Origin: JBEIDK01 sp040383485
GTDB taxonomy: Bacteria > Bacteroidota > Bacteroidia > UBA4408
Length of the DNA stretch: 18,337 nt
Direction: 5' to 3'
Assembly: GCA_040383485.1 (NCBI GenBank)
Contig: JBEIDK010000055.1
Location: 1 to 18,337 of the forward strand
A program made the translations under genes and the position numbers. Below the pieces are notes generated by a model. It worked only from the letters and a program-made list of their open reading frames with translations. It did no database searches and was not told where the DNA came from. Each line of letters begins with the position of its first letter. Position 1 is the first letter of the stretch. Positions 15,880 to 18,337 of the stretch are shown piece after piece.

Positions 15880-16998
15880 TTATGCGATTACTGTTAATAG
15901 TTGTTTTACTTTTTTAGCCTTCTCCAGACAGTCATCTGTAGTTTTTCCAAGTATTGTAACATGTCCCATTTTTCGAAATGGTTTTGTTATTTCCTTGCCA
16001 TACAAATGAACAAATATGTTTTTAATATCCAAAACATTTTCAAGTCCATTATAAATTGCCTTTCCTTCAAATCCTTTCTCACCTAAAATATTTATCATAA
16101 CTGATGTTGATATTTGGTCTGTATTGCCTAAAGGTAAATTTAATATTGCTCTTAAATGTTGCTCATATTGAGATGAAACATTTGCCTCAATGGTCTGATG
16201 ACCGCTATTATGAGGCCTTGGAGCAATTTCATTGACAAGCAATTTGTCATCTTTTGTCAAAAAGAATTCTACAGCAAGTAAGCCAACCATTCCTAATGTT
16301 TCTATAATTTTACGCGCAATATTTTGTGCTTCTATCTCTACTTCAGACGATACGTGAGCAGGAGAAATAAGTGTATCCACTAAATTTAATGCAGGATCAA
16401 AAATACATTCCACTGATTGGTAAACGGCTACTTCACCTTTGCTATTCCTTGCTACTAATACTGAAATTTCTTTCTTAAAATCAACCTTAACCTCTAAAAC
16501 GCTTGGTGCATCAAAAGCAAATTCTAAATCTTTTTGTTCTTGAAAAACTTTTACGCCTTTACCATCATAACCACCTTTCCTGAGTTTCTGCACAAATGGT
16601 AATACTTTCGAGCATTCAATCACTTCTTGCTTAGTTTCAATTAATATAAACTCGGCAGTAGGTATTTTATAATCGTGATAAAACATTTTTTGTAGTCCTT
16701 TATCTTGGATTATTTTTAGAATATTTGGTTGAGGATAAACTTTCTTTCCTTGTCTTTCAAGCTCTAATAAGGCATCGGAATTTACATTTTCAATTTCAAT
16801 GGTTATTAAGTCTAAATCTTTACCAAAATTTAAAACCGTTTCATAATCTGTTAAAGAACCATGAACAAAATTTGATGTTAAATTTTTACATGGTGCGTTA
16901 GCGTCTCCATCTAATACATCAAAATCAAGATTCCAATTAATTGCTTCTTGTATAAGCATCCGGCCTAGTTGCCCCCCTCCCAATAATCCTAGTTTCAT
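15880..16998 (-). CDS. purK: N5-carboxyaminoimidazole ribonucleotide synthase
   Basis: ATP-dependent carboxylation of aminoimidazole ribonucleotide with bicarbonate in purine synthesis; the product is then rearranged by PurE. 372 residues, an ATP-grasp enzyme of normal length. The N-terminal signature is MKLGLLGGGQLGRMLIQEA. The ATP-grasp core includes LRKGGYDGKGVKVF (140-152), EVKVDFKKEISVLVARN (169-185), VEFFLTKDDKLLVNEIAPRP with metal ligands around E244 and E257, and HNSGHQTIEA (263-272). The C-terminal PurK domain ends KMGHVTILG. Its ATG lies 1 base after the hutH stop, so the two are translationally linked. purE is not in the window. Confidence 0.96.
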   Translation of the reverse strand: MKLGLLGGGQLGRMLIQEAINWNLDFDVLDGDANAPCKNLTSNFVHGSLTDYETVLNFGKDLDLITIEIENVNSDALLELERQGKKVYPQPNILKIIQDKGLQKMFYHDYKIPTAEFILIETKQEVIECSKVLPFVQKLRKGGYDGKGVKVFQEQKDLEFAFDAPSVLEVKVDFKKEISVLVARNSKGEVAVYQSVECIFDPALNLVDTLISPAHVSSEVEIEAQNIARKIIETLGMVGLLAVEFFLTKDDKLLVNEIAPRPHNSGHQTIEANVSSQYEQHLRAILNLPLGNTDQISTSVMINILGEKGFEGKAIYNGLENVLDIKNIFVHLYGKEITKPFRKMGHVTILGKTTDDCLEKAKKVKQLLTVIA

Positions 16999-16999
16999 T

Positions 17000-18337
17000 T
17001 TATACTAAACTTAAGTAGTTTTCTTTGACAAACTTTTCGGCTTTGTGCATATACTCATACATTACTACATCGTTTTCAATAAAAGCAACCTCATTTCTAA
17101 AATCAGATATTAACTTTTCTATTGTATTAGATGATTTTAATGGACGACGAAATTCAAATGCCTGCGCCGCATTCAGCAATTCTATACTTAATACTCGTAT
17201 AACATTTTCAATTACTTTACTACATTTTACAGCTGCATTTGCACCCATACTTACATGGTCCTCTTGTCCATTTGATGACACAATAGAATCAGCACTTGCA
17301 GGTGTGCACATTTGTTTATTTGCACTAACAATGCTTGCTGCGGTATATTGTGGTATCATAAATCCTGAATTTAGCCCGGGGTTCTTCACTAAAAAAGCAG
17401 GTAAGCCTCTTAACCCTGAAACTAATTGATAAATTCTACGTTCACTAATATTAGCTAGTTCTGACATTGCTATGCATAACATATCAAGAGCAATTGCTAG
17501 TGGTTGTCCATGAAAATTACCACCACTTACAATTAAGTCATCATCAACAAAAATGGTTGGATTATCTGTTACTGAGTTTACTTCGGTTTCAAACACTTTA
17601 GTTACATAGTTTGTAGTATCCTTAGTTGCTCCATGCACCTGAGGAATACATCTAAAGGAGTAAGGATCTTGCACAGCCTTTTTAAACTCCAATTGCATTT
17701 GACTTTCAAATAAAAAATGACGGACATTTTCTGAAGTTTGTAATTGACCCGGATGCGCTCTAATTGTATGTAATTGCTTTATAAATGGTTCTTGTAGACC
17801 ATCAAATGATTCAAGAGAAACACTTGCAAAAAGATCAGCTAAATAATTAATTTTATTGGCTTGTATTAAACACCAAACACCATAAGCACTCATAAATTGA
17901 GTGCCATTAAGCAATGCCAACCCTTCTTTGCTTTTTAATTTGATTGGTTTTAAATTATGTTCTTTCAAAACATCTTTAGCAGCTTTTCTTTGTCCGTTTT
18001 CTTCCACTTCTCCCATTCCCAATAGTGGTAAACACAAATGTGCTAGTGGCGCCAAATCGCCTGAAGCGCCCAAAGAACCCTGGGTATAAACAATAGGTAG
18101 TATATTGTTATTGTAGAAGTAAATTAATCTTTCAACAGTTTGTAATTGAACACCCGAGTAACCATAACTCAACCCTTGAATCTTTAATAAAAGCATAAGT
18201 TTCACTATTGTTTCAGTAACAACTTCGCCAGTGCCACATGCATGACTTTTTACTAAATTTTCTTGTAACTGTTCTAAATCTTTATCATCAATTTTTGTAT
18301 CACACAACGAACCGAATCCTGTATTAATTCCATACAC
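17000..18337 (-). CDS. hutH: Histidine ammonia-lyase, 5' end beyond the window
   Basis: Non-oxidatively deaminates histidine to urocanate, the first step of histidine breakdown. 445 residues are present; full proteins are near 500, so about 50-60 N-terminal residues are missing. The GTG at the window edge is an internal valine of the conserved VYGINTGFG motif, not a start. GSLGASGDLAPLAHL contains Ala91-Ser92-Gly93 (window numbering), which cyclise to the MIO prosthetic group. KSHACGTGE near residue 32 and NGQEDHVSMG near 356-365 are the forms typical of histidine rather than phenylalanine or tyrosine lyases. It also has GGNFHGQPLA and FRCIPQVHGA. No other hut genes are visible downstream; purK follows after 1 base. 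Confidence 0.93.
   Translation of the reverse strand: MYGINTGFGSLCDTKIDDKDLEQLQENLVKSHACGTGEVVTETIVKLMLLLKIQGLSYGYSGVQLQTVERLIYFYNNNILPIVYTQGSLGASGDLAPLAHLCLPLLGMGEVEENGQRKAAKDVLKEHNLKPIKLKSKEGLALLNGTQFMSAYGVWCLIQANKINYLADLFASVSLESFDGLQEPFIKQLHTIRAHPGQLQTSENVRHFLFESQMQLEFKKAVQDPYSFRCIPQVHGATKDTTNYVTKVFETEVNSVTDNPTIFVDDDLIVSGGNFHGQPLAIALDMLCIAMSELANISERRIYQLVSGLRGLPAFLVKNPGLNSGFMIPQYTAASIVSANKQMCTPASADSIVSSNGQEDHVSMGANAAVKCSKVIENVIRVLSIELLNAAQAFEFRRPLKSSNTIEKLISDFRNEVAFIENDVVMYEYMHKAEKFVKENYLSLV

Noticed and set aside
17025..17429. A 134-codon + strand frame antisense to hutH
   Set aside because: It lies entirely over conserved HutH coding sequence, with low-complexity shadow composition and no domain.
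18335..18337. GTG at the right edge as a start codon of hutH
   Set aside because: It encodes the Val of the conserved internal motif VYGINTGFG; the true start lies outside the window.

Overview
The window looks like an ordinary chromosomal stretch of a low-GC member of the Bacteroidota, probably of the Chitinophagales/Sphingobacteriales/Cytophagales kind. The signs are: three secreted proteins ending in a type IX secretion (T9SS) type A C-terminal sorting domain; AT-rich gene leaders with no Shine-Dalgarno; several -7-like boxes of the Bacteroidota form TAnnTTYG; and family-typical versions of HemB, HemH, ArgS, PurK and HutH. I see no tRNA, rRNA, CRISPR array, insertion sequence, integrase or phage gene.

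Layout, left to right. Twenty-four codons of a RadC-like gene end on the + strand at 75. Everything after that is on the - strand and is best read from right to left. hutH (5' end beyond the window) is followed after 1 base by purK. Next come an initiating polyprenyl glycosylphosphotransferase, an unrecognised 236-residue protein, and a small MORN/YwqK-repeat lipoprotein. Then two tandem paralogous giant secreted proteins (SBBP repeats, Ig-like modules, T9SS tail) end at a hairpin terminator. Pyruvate kinase follows with its own strong terminator, then a tight argS - NUDIX (NudL-like) - secreted metalloprotease operon, and finally hemB and hemH.

Functionally the region mixes housekeeping enzymes (heme synthesis, glycolysis, Arg-tRNA charging, purine synthesis, histidine breakdown) with cell-surface functions (three T9SS cargo proteins, one lipoprotein, one glycan-initiating enzyme). 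The housekeeping genes do not form one pathway. The only biosynthetic pair is hemB/hemH.

I did not find a convincing previously undescribed system. The points most worth a second look are: the two tandem secreted paralogues, which keep exactly seven SBBP repeats but differ in Ig-module number (four versus two); the six-cysteine segment in ferrochelatase; the ferrochelatase TTG start beside a short repeat-like tract; the altered metzincin motif of the protease; and the TGATG coupling of that secreted protease to a cytosolic NUDIX gene. All family calls come from reading motifs by eye, without database searches.
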